Source: Burkholderia dolosa (GTDB taxonomy: Bacteria > Pseudomonadota > Gammaproteobacteria > Burkholderiales > Burkholderiaceae). Taken from it: DNA of 58,543 bases. The notes below the pieces were generated by a model. The model was not told the origin of the DNA and made no database searches. It saw nothing but the letters and a program-made list of their open reading frames with translations. The stretch covers positions 1 through 58,543 of the forward strand of contig NZ_CABVPR010000041.1 in assembly GCF_902499135.1 (NCBI RefSeq). Reading direction: 5' to 3'. A program made the position numbers and the translations under genes. Below are positions 1 to 10,678 of this stretch, piece after piece. Within the stretch, counting starts at the first letter, position 1. Each line of letters opens with the position of its first letter.

Positions 1-5
1 GGCAC

Positions 6-53
6 AAAAGCGGACATTTCTATGTAGCTAAAAGCGGACATTACTATCTAGCC
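6..53. repeat. Two tandem 24-bp repeats, IS21-type end
   Basis: Two adjacent 24-bp copies (6-29 and 30-53) share AAAAGCGGACATT, then one variable base, CTAT, one variable base and TAGC. Multiple short direct repeats carrying a GCGGACATT core are typical of the ends of IS21-family elements, so this is probably the terminus of an insertion sequence whose body lies left of the window. No transposase is visible here. Confidence 0.45.
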
Positions 54-149
54 ACTACAATCGTTTCTGGCGATAATCTACCTTATGTCAACTATCGGCG
101 ATTACCTCGTCTTGCCGCCTCTACGCTCAACCACACAACGAAACCGACC

Positions 150-187
150 AAGAAAAACGCGCGCCGCGGAAAACCGTCGGCGCGCGT
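150..187 (-). terminator. Rho-independent terminator of the leftward operon
   Basis: A perfect 10-bp inverted repeat (ACGCGCGCCG at 157-166, CGGCGCGCGT at 178-187) with an 11-nt loop is followed, on the minus strand, by a T-rich tract (complement of 150-156). It sits 24 bp beyond the stop of the aldehyde dehydrogenase gene, where an intrinsic terminator for that operon would be expected. Confidence 0.8.
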
Positions 188-210
188 TCGGCGAATCGCC
201 CGTCAGCCGC

Positions 211-1665
<1,455 letters not shown>

Positions 1666-1817
1666 CTATTTGCGTCGATAAAACGCGCGCGGCCGCGAAC
1701 GGCTACGCGCGGGTTGACAGAAACAGCATCGCCGTCGCGTGCGACGCACGCGACGGCGCTCGTTCGCCGGCGGTCGCGGTACGCGTGCCGGCCGGCGCTC
1801 GCTACGTCCGGCTGCGC

Positions 1818-3128
1818 TCAGTGCACGGCCGACGTCGCTTTCCGAAGTTTCGCGACGTCCGCGGCCTGCACGGCCGGCGCGCCGTTGTTCCAGCCGGCGC
1901 GCATGAACGTCAGCACGTCGGCGATCTGCCGGTCGTTCAGCTCGTTCGCGAACGCCGGCATCGGATACGCGGACGGCACGCCGCCGATCACGAGCGTGTC
2001 GCTGCCGTTCAGCGTCACGTTGATCAGCGACGATGCATCGGCCTCGAGCACGTTCGGATTGCCGGCGAGCGGCGCAAGCAGCGGCGCGTAGCCGCGCCCG
2101 TCCGCGCCGTGGCAATGCAGGCAGTAAGCGTTATACACCTTTGCGCCGGGATCGGCCGCCGGCCGGGCCAGCGTCGCTTGCGTGGTCTTCGGATCGTAGC
2201 GGTATGGCGGCGCGCCCGCGCCGCCGGCCGCCGGCAGCGATTTCAGATAGCGCGCGATCGCGGCGAGATCGTCGTCGGTCAACGCCTGCGTGCTGTGGTT
2301 GATCACGCTCACCATCGAGCCGAACGCGGTCGCGTGCCGGTTCGCGCCGGTCTTCAGGAATTGCGCGACGTCGGCCTCGCTCCAGCGGCCGAGCCCCGTA
2401 TTGTGCTCGCCGGTCAGGTTCGACGCGAACCAGTTGTCGATCGCCGCGCCGGACAGGAACGCCGCGCCGCTTTCGTCGAGCGCCTTTTCCTGAAAGCCGA
2501 CGCCGCGCGGCGTATGGCACGACCCGCAATGTCCGAGGCCCTGCACCAGATAGGCGCCGCGGTTCCACGTCGCGTCCTTGGACGGCTTGTCCGCATACGG
2601 CGTCGTGTCGAGGAACACTGCATTCCACAACGCGAGCGGCCAGCGCATGTTCAGCGGCCACGGGATGTCGGACGGCCGGTTCGCCTGCTTCACCGGCTCG
2701 ACGCCGTGCATGAAGTACGCGTACAGCGCCTTCACGTCGTCGTCGCGCAGCTTCGCGTACGACGGATAAGGCATCGCCGGATACAAGCGGTGACCGTCTT
2801 TCGCAACGCCCTTGCGTAGCGCGTCGCCGAACTCGGCCTCGGTATAGCCGCCGATGCCCGTGTCGCGATCGGGCGTGATGTTGGTCGTGTAGATCGCGCC
2901 CATCGGCGTGTCCATCTTCAGCCCGCCGGCGAACGGCACGCCGCGCGGCGCGGTGTGGCACGCGACGCAGTCGCCGGCCTTCGCGAGATACGCGCCGCGC
3001 GCGACGAGCGCGGCGTCCGCCGGTGCGACGGGCGCAGCCTGCGCGGCAGCGCCGGCCGATAGTGCGAACAGCGCGACCAACGAGGCGGCGAGCGCCTTTC
3101 CGGCATGTGTCACGGTGAGGATTCGCAT
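1818..3128 (-). CDS. Periplasmic triheme cytochrome c, electron acceptor subunit
   Basis: A 436-residue protein with an N-terminal signal peptide (MRILTVTHAGK, then a hydrophobic stretch ending near AAAQA) and three c-type heme motifs: CVACHTA near the N terminus, CGSCHTP in the middle and CLHCHGA toward the C terminus. This matches the cytochrome subunits that take electrons from periplasmic alcohol, gluconate and molybdenum-type dehydrogenases and pass them to the quinone pool or terminal oxidases. The open frame runs far upstream as an antisense shadow of the molybdopterin gene. The real start is the ATG at 3128, preceded by GGAGGA at good spacing, 14 bp after the molybdopterin subunit stop. 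The operon position makes it the electron acceptor of that enzyme. Confidence 0.92.
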   Translation of the reverse strand: MRILTVTHAGKALAASLVALFALSAGAAAQAAPVAPADAALVARGAYLAKAGDCVACHTAPRGVPFAGGLKMDTPMGAIYTTNITPDRDTGIGGYTEAEFGDALRKGVAKDGHRLYPAMPYPSYAKLRDDDVKALYAYFMHGVEPVKQANRPSDIPWPLNMRWPLALWNAVFLDTTPYADKPSKDATWNRGAYLVQGLGHCGSCHTPRGVGFQEKALDESGAAFLSGAAIDNWFASNLTGEHNTGLGRWSEADVAQFLKTGANRHATAFGSMVSVINHSTQALTDDDLAAIARYLKSLPAAGGAGAPPYRYDPKTTQATLARPAADPGAKVYNAYCLHCHGADGRGYAPLLAPLAGNPNVLEADASSLINVTLNGSDTLVIGGVPSAYPMPAFANELNDRQIADVLTFMRAGWNNGAPAVQAADVAKLRKATSAVH

Positions 3129-3142
3129 GTCGTCGTCCTCCG

Positions 3143-5362
3143 TCAAGCCGTCTTCAACTGGTTGCCGACCGGCAGCTTGCGCAGTCGTTTGCCGGTCGCC
3201 GCGTAGATCGCGTTCGACAGCGCGGCCGCGGTCGCGGCCGTGCCGGGCTCGCCGATCCCGCCCGGCGCCTCGGCGCTCTTCACGATATGCACGTCGATCG
3301 GCGGCGTCTCGTTGATCCGCATCACGCGGTAGTCGGTGAAGTTGCTTTGCACGACGCGGCCGTCCTCGATCGTGATCTCGCCATACAGCGCGCCGGTGAT
3401 CCCGAAGATGATGCCGCCCTGCACCTGCGCCTCGATCGTGCTCGGATTGACGAACATCCCGCAGTCGACCGCACATACCGCGCGCTTGACCTGCACCTCG
3501 CCGTCTTCGACCGCGACGTCGATGACGATCGAGAAGAAGCTGCCGAATGCATGCATCACCGACACGCCGCGCCCTTGCCCTTTCGGCAGCGGCGTGCCCC
3601 AGCCGGCCATCTTCGTCGCGATGTCGAGCACGTTGCGCGCGCGCGGCGTCTTGTCGAGCAGCGCGCGCCGGTACTGGACGGGATCGGTTTTCGTCTGCGC
3701 GGCCAGCTCGTCGATGAAGCTCTCGACGACGAACGTGCTGCGCGTCGGCCCGACGCCGCGCCAGAATGCGGTCGGCACATGGCGCGGCTCCTGCCGCACG
3801 TAGTCGATGAGCTGGTTCGGCACGTCGTACGGCAGATCGGCCGCGACTTCGACCGCGTCGGGATCGACGCCGTTCTTGAACGCGGGCGGCGCGAAGCGCG
3901 CGAGGATCGACGAGCCGACGATCCGGTGCTGCCACGCGACCGGCTTGCCGTTCGCGTCGAGGCCGGCCGAGATCCGGTCGTAGTAGTACGGCCGGTACAT
4001 GTCGTGCTGAATGTCCTCTTCGCGCGTCCACACGACCTTCACCGGCGCGGCGACCTGTTTGCCGATCTTCACGGCCTGGGCGACCATGTCGATCTCGAGA
4101 CGACGGCCGAAACCGCCGCCGAGCAGATGGTTGTGCACGACGATCCGGTCGGGCGGCAGGCCCGTCAACTGCTGCACGGTGTCGCGCGCGCGGGTCGGCA
4201 CCTGCGTGCCGAGCCAGATCTCGCAGCCGTCGCCGCGGACGTGCACCGTGCAATTCACCGGCTCCATCGTCGCGTGCGCGAGGAACGGCTGTTCGTAGAC
4301 GGCATCGATGCGCGTCTTCGCGTTGCCGAACGCCTTGTCGACGTCGCCGTCCTTGCGCGCGACCGCGCCCTTGCCGTTCGCGGCCGCGTGCGCGAGATCG
4401 GCGACGATGTCCTTCGTCGACAGCTTCGCGTCCGCGCCTTCGTTCCACTTCACGACGAGCGCCGACGCGCCGCGCTTCGCGGCCCACGTGTGATCGCCGA
4501 CCACCGCGACCGCGTTGTCGGCGCGCACGATCTGCCGCACGCCGGGAATCTTTTTCGCGGCCGTGTCGTCGACGCTCGCGACCGTGCCGCCGAACACCGG
4601 ACTGTTCACGATCACCGCGTACAGCATGCCGGGCAGACGCACGTCGAGCCCGAACTGCGCGGTGCCGTCGACCTTCTCCGGCGAGTCGAGCCGCTTCACC
4701 GGCTTGCCGATCAGCTTGAAATCTTCCGGCTTCTTCAGCGCGACGTCCTTCGGCACCGGCAGCTTCGCGGCGGCATCGGCCAGCTGGCCATACGACGCGC
4801 GTCGGCCGCTCGACGGATGCAGCACCTCGCCGTTCTCGGCGCGGCACGCGGCCGGGTCGACGTTCCACTGCTTCGCGGCCGCCGACACCAGCAGCGTGCG
4901 CGCGGTCGCGCCCGCGCGACGCAGCGGCTCCCACGCATAGCGCACCGACGTCGAGCCGCCCGTCAGCTGGCCGCCGAGCAGCGGATCGAGGAACAGCCTC
5001 TCGTTAGGCGGCGCGTGGTCGAGCGTCACGCTTGACAGCGATACCTCGAGCTCTTCGGCGATCAGCATCGGCAATGCCGTATAGACGCCCTGCCCCATTT
5101 CGACCTTCGGCATCACGAGCGTGACCTGGCCGCCGCGGTCGATCTGCACGAACGCATTCGGCGCGAATACGCCGGCGCGCGGCGTTTCGTCGGCGTCGCC
5201 GCCGATCACCGAGCGCCGCGCGTCGTCGCCGGCCGCCGGCACGCTGAAGCCGAGCAGCAGTCCGCCGCCGGCCGCCGCGCCGAGCGACATGCCGTAACGG
5301 AGGAACGAACGGCGCGACACGCGTGTGCCGGCCCGACCGGCTTCGATCAGTCCTCGCGACAT
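3143..5362 (-). CDS. Molybdopterin-binding hydroxylase large subunit (IorB-like)
   Basis: A 739-residue xanthine-dehydrogenase-family molybdopterin subunit, similar in size and architecture to isoquinoline 1-oxidoreductase beta and to periplasmic aldehyde dehydrogenases. The N terminus carries a Tat signal (SRRSFLRYG followed by an Ala/Gly-rich hydrophobic stretch), so the folded cofactor enzyme is probably exported. Visible family motifs are VTLVMPKVEMGQGVYTALPM, GGGFGRRLEID and the C-terminal GEPGTAATAAALSNAIY with the conserved active-site Glu region. The start follows the 2Fe-2S subunit stop almost directly (stop ends at 5364, start at 5362), indicating translational coupling. Substrate is unknown: N-heterocycles or aldehydes are both possible. 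The adjacent aldehyde dehydrogenase weakly favours an aldehyde. Confidence 0.92.
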   Translation of the reverse strand: MSRGLIEAGRAGTRVSRRSFLRYGMSLGAAAGGGLLLGFSVPAAGDDARRSVIGGDADETPRAGVFAPNAFVQIDRGGQVTLVMPKVEMGQGVYTALPMLIAEELEVSLSSVTLDHAPPNERLFLDPLLGGQLTGGSTSVRYAWEPLRRAGATARTLLVSAAAKQWNVDPAACRAENGEVLHPSSGRRASYGQLADAAAKLPVPKDVALKKPEDFKLIGKPVKRLDSPEKVDGTAQFGLDVRLPGMLYAVIVNSPVFGGTVASVDDTAAKKIPGVRQIVRADNAVAVVGDHTWAAKRGASALVVKWNEGADAKLSTKDIVADLAHAAANGKGAVARKDGDVDKAFGNAKTRIDAVYEQPFLAHATMEPVNCTVHVRGDGCEIWLGTQVPTRARDTVQQLTGLPPDRIVVHNHLLGGGFGRRLEIDMVAQAVKIGKQVAAPVKVVWTREEDIQHDMYRPYYYDRISAGLDANGKPVAWQHRIVGSSILARFAPPAFKNGVDPDAVEVAADLPYDVPNQLIDYVRQEPRHVPTAFWRGVGPTRSTFVVESFIDELAAQTKTDPVQYRRALLDKTPRARNVLDIATKMAGWGTPLPKGQGRGVSVMHAFGSFFSIVIDVAVEDGEVQVKRAVCAVDCGMFVNPSTIEAQVQGGIIFGITGALYGEITIEDGRVVQSNFTDYRVMRINETPPIDVHIVKSAEAPGGIGEPGTAATAAALSNAIYAATGKRLRKLPVGNQLKTA

Positions 5363-5363
5363 G

Positions 5364-5819
5364 TCACGCTCCCTTCGCGGCCTGCTTGACCGCCGCGCGA
5401 ATCCGGTTGTACGTGCCGCAGCGGCAGATGTTGCCCGCCATCGCCGCGTCGATGTCGGCGTCGCTCGGGTTCGGGTTCGACGCGATCAGCGCGGCGGCCG
5501 CCATCACCTGCCCCGACTGGCAATAGCCGCACTGGACGACGTCGAGTTCGCGCCACGCGTGCTGCACCTTGCTGCCGGCCGGCGTCGCGCCGATCGCTTC
5601 GATCGTCGTGATCTTGCGTCCGGCCACCGCCGCGACCGGCAGTACGCACGAACGTGCGGCGACGCCGTCGAGATGCACGGTGCACGCGCCGCATTGCGCG
5701 ATTCCGCAGCCGAACTTCGTGCCGGTCAGCCCGACGATGTCGCGCAGCACCCAGAGCAAGGGCATGTCGTCGGGCGCGTCGACCGTACGCGTGTCGCCGT
5801 TGATGTTGAGAGTGACCAT
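5364..5819 (-). CDS. (2Fe-2S) subunit of molybdenum hydroxylase (IorA-like)
   Basis: A 151-residue small subunit with two [2Fe-2S] domains. The N-terminal ferredoxin-like cluster is [12 protein letters not shown] plus a later SCVLPV cysteine. The C-terminal four-helix domain has [11 protein letters not shown] and CRCGTYNRI. It shuttles electrons from the molybdenum site in the following subunit to the cytochrome c encoded next. Length and motif spacing are normal for IorA/AldF-type subunits. It has no signal peptide, so it would be co-exported bound to the Tat-signal-bearing large subunit, as known for this family. It is the first gene of the probable operon that ends with the aldehyde dehydrogenase. 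Confidence 0.93.
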   Translation of the reverse strand: MVTLNINGDTRTVDAPDDMPLLWVLRDIVGLTGTKFGCGIAQCGACTVHLDGVAARSCVLPVAAVAGRKITTIEAIGATPAGSKVQHAWRELDVVQCGYCQSGQVMAAAALIASNPNPSDADIDAAMAGNICRCGTYNRIRAAVKQAAKGA

Positions 5820-5914
5820 TCAGCCCTCCGGGGCCGGTGTAGTGTGGGGAGCGGCGCGGCGGGCGCGCCATGTTTTCATTGCCGTCGCGCGGCGCGACGG
5901 CGATTCGGCCGCTA

Positions 5915-6214
5915 TCACTCGGCGACGTCGATTTCCGACAGCACGCGGATCGCGGGCGGCGCCGCGAACCAGTCGGCCGACTTCTCGCGGAACGCGGTGA
6001 AGTACGGGCTCGCCAGATGCGCGTCGAACGCGGCCTGATCGTCGTAGATTTCGAACAGATGCAGATTCGGCGAATCGCCCTGTTCGCGGAACAGGTCGTA
6101 GCGGCGATTGCCCGGCTCGGTGCGCGTGAGCGCGACCATGCTGCGCAATTCGGCCTCGGCGGCCTGCGCATGTTCGGGTTTCGGGAACAACGAAGCCATC
6201 ACGTAAAGCGCCAT
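5915..6214 (-). CDS. Antibiotic biosynthesis monooxygenase (ABM) domain protein
   Basis: A 99-residue single-domain protein of the ABM/YgiN dimeric alpha-beta barrel fold. It starts MALYVMASLFPK and contains the family pattern of an early strand, a helix with E..LR.MV, then EPGNRRYDLFREQ, HLFEIYDDQAAFDAHLASPYF and a final strand. Members act as quinol monooxygenases or in electrophile and heme metabolism. The start at 6214 is fixed by a GAAGGAGTG ribosome site; the frame extends upstream only as read-through. It lies 91 bp downstream of the CurA-like reductase and under the same probable NemR-like control, so a role in quinone or reactive carbonyl removal is the likely inference. Confidence 0.85.
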   Translation of the reverse strand: MALYVMASLFPKPEHAQAAEAELRSMVALTRTEPGNRRYDLFREQGDSPNLHLFEIYDDQAAFDAHLASPYFTAFREKSADWFAAPPAIRVLSEIDVAE

Positions 6215-6305
6215 GTTTTCACTCCTTCGGAAACGGAAACGAGAATGCCACAAGCCGGCGTCGCGTGACGCCAGCGTGCAAAAACGGACGCGCCGGGCAG
6301 CGCGC

Positions 6306-7349
6306 TCACGCCAGTTCGTCGGGCCCGACGCGCACGACGACCTTGCCGAAGTTCTTGCCGGCGAGCAGGCCGATCAGCGCGGCCGGCGCGTCGGCCAGAT
6401 CGGGAACGACGTCTTCCAGCGCCTTCACCTTGCCCTGCGCGACCCACTCGCTCATGTCCTTCAGGAACGGCGCATAGCCGGTCGCATAGTGATCGAGGAT
6501 GATGAAACCCTGCATCCGGATGCGCTTGCGCAGAATCGTCGTCATCAGCGCGGGCACGCGGTCCGGCCCGGCAGGCGGCGCCGTGTCGTTGTAATGCGCG
6601 ATCAGCCCGCACACGGGCACGCGCGCGTCGTCGTTGAGCAGCGGCCACACCGCGTCGAACACCGCACCGCCGACGTTCTCGAAATAGACGTCGATGCCGT
6701 TCGGGCAGGCTTCCTTCAGTTTTGCGGCGAATGCCGGGTCGCGGTGGTCGAGACACGCGTCGAAGCCGAGCGTGTCCGTCACGTATGCGCATTTGTCGGC
6801 ACCGCCGGCCACGCCGATCACGCGGCAGCCCTTCAGCTTCGCGATCTGCCCGACCACTGCGCCGACCGCGCCGCTCGCTGCCGCGACGACCACGGTTTCG
6901 CCCGCCTTCGGTTCGCCGATCTTCAGCAGCCCCGTGTACGCGGTGAAGCCGGGCATGCCGAGCACGCCGAGCGCATGGGACGGATGCGCGAAGTCGCGGC
7001 CGAGCGCGATCAGGTCGCTGCCGTCGGATAGCGCGTAGTCCTGCCAGCCGGCCGCGGCGACTACCAGATCGCCTTCGCGATACGCGGGCAGATTCGACGA
7101 TACGACGCTGCTGACCGTGCCGCCGACCATCACGTCGCCGAGCGCGACCGGCGGCGCATACGACGGCGCGTCGCTCATCCGGCCGCGCATGTATGGATCG
7201 AGCGACAGCCACACGGTGCGCAACAGCACCTGGCCGGCGCCCGGCGTGGGCACGTCGCCGGTTTCGATACGGAAATCGTTCGCGGTGGGCGCGCCGACCG
7301 GGCGCGAGTTCAGCACGATTCTGCGATTGACGCTCTTGCTTTGCGGCAT
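6306..7349 (-). CDS. NADP-dependent oxidoreductase, CurA/leukotriene B4 dehydrogenase type
   Basis: A 347-residue zinc-independent medium-chain reductase that uses NADPH to reduce alpha,beta-unsaturated carbonyl compounds. It shows WLSLDPYMRGRM near the N terminus, GMPGFTAYTGLL, the dinucleotide-binding VVVAAASGAVGAVVGQIAK, GGADKCAYV, GIDVYFENVGG and the C-terminal GKNFGKVVVRVG, all family hallmarks. Cysteine and histidine zinc ligands are absent. The ATG at 7349 is preceded by GGAGGTTCAC. A 15-bp operator at 7509-7523, identical in its arms to one before the TetR gene, precedes it by 160 bp. The context mirrors E. coli nemR with a reductase under an electrophile-sensing repressor. Confidence 0.9.
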   Translation of the reverse strand: MPQSKSVNRRIVLNSRPVGAPTANDFRIETGDVPTPGAGQVLLRTVWLSLDPYMRGRMSDAPSYAPPVALGDVMVGGTVSSVVSSNLPAYREGDLVVAAAGWQDYALSDGSDLIALGRDFAHPSHALGVLGMPGFTAYTGLLKIGEPKAGETVVVAAASGAVGAVVGQIAKLKGCRVIGVAGGADKCAYVTDTLGFDACLDHRDPAFAAKLKEACPNGIDVYFENVGGAVFDAVWPLLNDDARVPVCGLIAHYNDTAPPAGPDRVPALMTTILRKRIRMQGFIILDHYATGYAPFLKDMSEWVAQGKVKALEDVVPDLADAPAALIGLLAGKNFGKVVVRVGPDELA

Positions 7350-7508
7350 GTGAACCTCCGTCGAGGGAATGTGCGTGCGACTGGCACGAACGGATCAGAA
7401 CCGAGCGACCGGACACGGATGCCGCGCATTCGCGATCGGACTGCCGTCGGCGCGGGTGCGTGAGTCGAGCGATCGAAGATGGATCGGGAAAGGCGTTGTC
7501 GGCATGAG

Positions 7509-7523
7509 TAGACCAGTCGTCTA
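7509..7523. promoter_or_regulatory. NemR-like operator before the reductase gene
   Basis: TAGACCAGTCGTCTA carries the inverted arms TAGAC and GTCTA around a 5-bp centre. It differs by one central base from the site at 8207-8221 upstream of the regulator gene. Two near-identical copies flanking a TetR gene strongly suggest its operators. Confidence 0.75.
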
Positions 7524-7563
7524 GTTTGGGGTCGAAAATAAGGCGCGCCATCGCGCGCCCCGC

Positions 7564-8184
7564 TTACGACGATACGTCGTCATGTTCGGCTGGCGGCAGA
7601 TTCAGCAGCCGTCGCGTTTCGACCATCGCTCGTTCGAGCGGCTTGCGGTCGCGGTGAATCTTCTCCAGCAGCGTTGCGCCGAGCCACAGTTCGTAAAGGA
7701 TGGCGGCCGTGTACGCGGGATCGTCGACGCCGCTCAACGAACCGTCGGCCAGCGCGGCTTCGATGCCGCCTGCGAGCCGCTCGATGATCTGGCCGGTACC
7801 GCGCCGCAGTACCGCACGCATCGCTTCCGACAGATCCGACACCTCGGCGCCGAGCTTCACCGCGAGGCATTTGCCTTCGGGATCGTCCGCGCACTGCGTA
7901 TGCAGCCAGTTGCCCCAGTACGTCAGCAGGCGCTCGGCGCCGGTGCCTGGCTGACGTTTGAGCAGATTGTCCAGATGCTCGAGATAGCCTTCGAAATACG
8001 ATTCGAGCAGCGCCTCGCCGAATGCCTCCTTCGAACCGAAGTAATGGTAGAACGACCCCTTCGGGATGCCCGCCGCGGCGAGAATCTCGTTCAGACCGAC
8101 CGCCGAAAACCCCTTGTGGAGCATGATCGGCTTCGCGATATTGAGGATGTGCTGGCGAACTTCCGCGCCGGACGATGCGTTCAT
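7564..8184 (-). CDS. TetR-family repressor, NemR-like
   Basis: A 206-residue TetR/AcrR regulator. The N-terminal helix-turn-helix covers about residues 5-50 (HILNIAKPIMLHKGF, then GIPKGSFYHYFGSKEAFGEALL). The ligand domain resembles E. coli NemR: the stretch GKCLAVKLGAEVSDLSEAMR aligns with the NemR segment holding its redox-sensing cysteine, and that Cys is kept. NemR responds to quinones, bleach and aldehydes and derepresses reductases. I prefer the ATG at 8184 over an upstream TTG in the same frame (8202). The gene has an operator copy 23 bp upstream of its start and another between it and the reductase, so it probably represses both itself and the downstream detoxification genes. Confidence 0.88.
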   Translation of the reverse strand: MNASSGAEVRQHILNIAKPIMLHKGFSAVGLNEILAAAGIPKGSFYHYFGSKEAFGEALLESYFEGYLEHLDNLLKRQPGTGAERLLTYWGNWLHTQCADDPEGKCLAVKLGAEVSDLSEAMRAVLRRGTGQIIERLAGGIEAALADGSLSGVDDPAYTAAILYELWLGATLLEKIHRDRKPLERAMVETRRLLNLPPAEHDDVSS

Positions 8185-8206
8185 GGCTGCGTATGGTAGC
8201 AACGAT

Positions 8207-8221
8207 TAGACCGGTCGTCTA
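8207..8221. promoter_or_regulatory. NemR-like operator before the regulator gene
   Basis: TAGACCGGTCGTCTA, inverted arms TAGAC/GTCTA, lies 23 bp upstream of the TetR start. It matches the site at 7509-7523 in 14 of 15 bases. Its position implies autorepression. Confidence 0.75.
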
Positions 8222-8337
8222 GCAGCGTGGAACCGACACGTCGAGCCGGGCTTTACCGACCACTCCGGTCGATGTCGCGGACCACGCGCACACGACGTTG
8301 CCCCGCGACTTCCTGCGATCGATCGAGAGGCGATCGG

Positions 8338-8889
8338 TCAGAGCATCCGTTTCAAGACGTCGTTTCCGGCCAGGAAATGATGCTTGAGTGCCGCAGCGAC
8401 ATGCGCGACGACCAGAGCCGCCAGCGAATAGCACGCGACTTTATGAATGGCGAACCAGTGGTCTGTGACCGGTCCGGCGGAGAACGGGGTCTTCACGAAT
8501 ATCGTCCAGAACAGCAGGTATCCATCCGGCACCATCATATAGCCGCTGACGAGCACGACGGCGACGAGCGCGTAAATCAACGAATGGACGAGGTGCGCGA
8601 GCGAACGCTGCTGCGGCGGAATGGAACGGGTCTCCGGCGGCGTGCGACGGAAGAACGACCACACGTACCGCACCGGAAACAGCACGATTAGGCATGTTGC
8701 GAGCGACATGTTCAGGGTCGACACGAAGCGCCAGATCGCCGGATGTGCGATGAAATGAAGCGAGACGCCTGCCACCATCGTGTACAGGATGATGGCTGCG
8801 AATATCCAGTGCATCGCGCGGGAGAGCCGGTCGTACCGGACGGGGGCTGCGGAGGGACGCAGCGGATAGGGTCGGAAAGCGGTAGACAT
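8338..8889 (-). CDS. Cytochrome b561 family inner-membrane protein
   Basis: A 183-residue four-helix membrane cytochrome of the bacterial CybB type. The first helix begins YDRLSRAMHWIFAAIILYTMVAG. Conserved histidines that would bind two b hemes occur in RAMHW, in LAHLVHSLIYALV and in WFAIHKVACYSLAALVVAHVAAALKHHF. Such proteins move electrons between ubiquinol and other acceptors, for example superoxide. The start ATG at 8889 was chosen because it opens the cytochrome N terminus; the frame is open further upstream without family similarity. It lies about 150 bp downstream of the response regulator on the same strand, but a shared operon is not certain. Confidence 0.87.
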   Translation of the reverse strand: MSTAFRPYPLRPSAAPVRYDRLSRAMHWIFAAIILYTMVAGVSLHFIAHPAIWRFVSTLNMSLATCLIVLFPVRYVWSFFRRTPPETRSIPPQQRSLAHLVHSLIYALVAVVLVSGYMMVPDGYLLFWTIFVKTPFSAGPVTDHWFAIHKVACYSLAALVVAHVAAALKHHFLAGNDVLKRML

Positions 8890-9042
8890 GAATCGATCTC
8901 TTTCAGTGATGCCGACCGTTCGGCATCGTTTCAGGATCCGAATTGTCTCGACCGCCTTTTCGAACGGAAAAGATCGTGAACGATTTCTGAACGCGTCCGC
9001 TATACCGAATCGATCGCCGGCCGCCGCAGCACGCACGCGGCG

Positions 9043-9726
9043 CTACGTGCGCTCCAGACGGTATCCGTAGTTGTAGATCGTCGAAATGACGAGCCCGTTC
9101 GCCGGCCGAAGCCCGAGGCTCCTGCGCAGCTTGCTCACATAGGTGGCGAGCGTCGCGTCGTATTTGCGGTCGACGACACCCCAAACGTGCTTGATCATCA
9201 TGTCCTTCGACACGATGCGGCCGATGCTTTCGAACAGCATCCGGGCGAGCTCGAACTCCCGCTGAGACAGTTCGACCGGCTCGCCGTCCACTGTCGCGAC
9301 ATACGTGCCCGCGTCGAGCACGAACTTCCCCAACTGGATGAGCCTGGCGCGCTGCGTGTCCGGATAGTATTTCCGCGCCTGCGCGCTCACGCGCGCGACC
9401 AGTTCGCGCTCGCGCAACGGCTTGACGAGATAATCGTCCGCGCCGCTGTTCAGTCCGAAAACGATGTCGTCCTCGCCATCGTGCTGCGTCATCATGATGA
9501 TCGGCTGCGCGGCCGCAAACGACTCGCGTGCCCAGTGCATGACATCGATGCCCGACATGCCCGGCACGTCCCAGTCGAGCAGCAGCACGTCGACACGCCG
9601 GGCGCGCACCATCTCGACGAAACTCGCGCCGTCGTGGCGCACCTCCGTCTTGTAGCCGGCCTTCTCCAGCCAGCGGGCCACGAGCTCGGCCTGCGTCACG
9701 ACGTCTTCCAGGATTGCAACGATCAC
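9043..9726 (-). CDS. OmpR/PhoB-family response regulator
   Basis: A 227-residue two-domain regulator. The N-terminal receiver has the acidic pair (ILED), the phosphoacceptor Asp in LLLDWDVPGMSG, the Thr/Ser switch region MMTQ and Lys in YLVKPLRERELV. The C-terminal winged helix (about residues 130-227) shows VELSQREFELARMLFES, SKDMMIKHVWG and YVSKLRRSLGL, then the terminal hairpin TIYNYGYRLE. No histidine kinase is adjacent. The nearest orphan kinase is the CHASE2 kinase at 24045-26384, on the other side of the secretion and chitinase genes. The gene follows the last pseudopilin by 12 bp on the same strand, so it is probably co-transcribed with the secretion cluster. Pairing with that kinase is inference. 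Confidence 0.92.
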   Translation of the reverse strand: MIVAILEDVVTQAELVARWLEKAGYKTEVRHDGASFVEMVRARRVDVLLLDWDVPGMSGIDVMHWARESFAAAQPIIMMTQHDGEDDIVFGLNSGADDYLVKPLRERELVARVSAQARKYYPDTQRARLIQLGKFVLDAGTYVATVDGEPVELSQREFELARMLFESIGRIVSKDMMIKHVWGVVDRKYDATLATYVSKLRRSLGLRPANGLVISTIYNYGYRLERT

Positions 9727-9738
9727 GCTGTATTGTCC

Positions 9739-10282
<544 letters not shown>

Positions 10283-10296
<14 letters not shown>

Positions 10297-10678
10297 AGCT
10301 GCTTCCGTCGAGCGCTCGGCCCTTCGCGCCGCTCTTCACGTCCGCCACACCGCCGCTGTTCCCGGCGATCTCGATCCAGGAGTTGCGCTTGCCGGTGACC
10401 GGATCGAGCGGCACTTCGCGCAAATAACGCTCGTCGACGAGCGCATCGAGCGACGCAGGGCTGCGGCCGTGGTCCGCGCGGTAATCGTCGATCGACTGGC
10501 GCAGCGTGTTGAGGTTGTGACGCAGCACGGTTTCCTTCGCGCGGTCGCCCTGCTTCAGATAGCCGGGCGCGACGAACGCCGTCAGCGCCGCGATGATCGC
10601 CATCACGACCAGCAGTTCGACGAGCGTGAAGCCGGCGGTCCTGCGCGCATGTCTACCACTGGCTGTAAGGGACGCCAT
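10283..10678 (-). CDS. Type II secretion pseudopilin, GspG-like
   Basis: A 131-residue prepilin with the leader ending in AGFTLVELLVVMAIIAAL, including the Gly cleavage site and Glu at +5. The body (PGYLKQGDRAKETVLRHNLNTLRQSIDDYRADHGRSPASLDALV) is the GspG/prepilin-type pattern, with the proline-bounded loop DPVTGKRNSW. After processing by a prepilin peptidase, which is not encoded in this window, it would join the inner-membrane pseudopilus that pushes substrates through the secretin. It overlaps the preceding pseudopilin gene by 26 bp and the following one by 14 bp. Confidence 0.88.

Noticed and set aside
3129-4934. Upstream extension of the cytochrome c frame (to 1038 codons)
   Set aside because: The added part lies fully within the molybdopterin gene in another frame and is low-complexity; the signal peptide start at 3128 has a good ribosome site.
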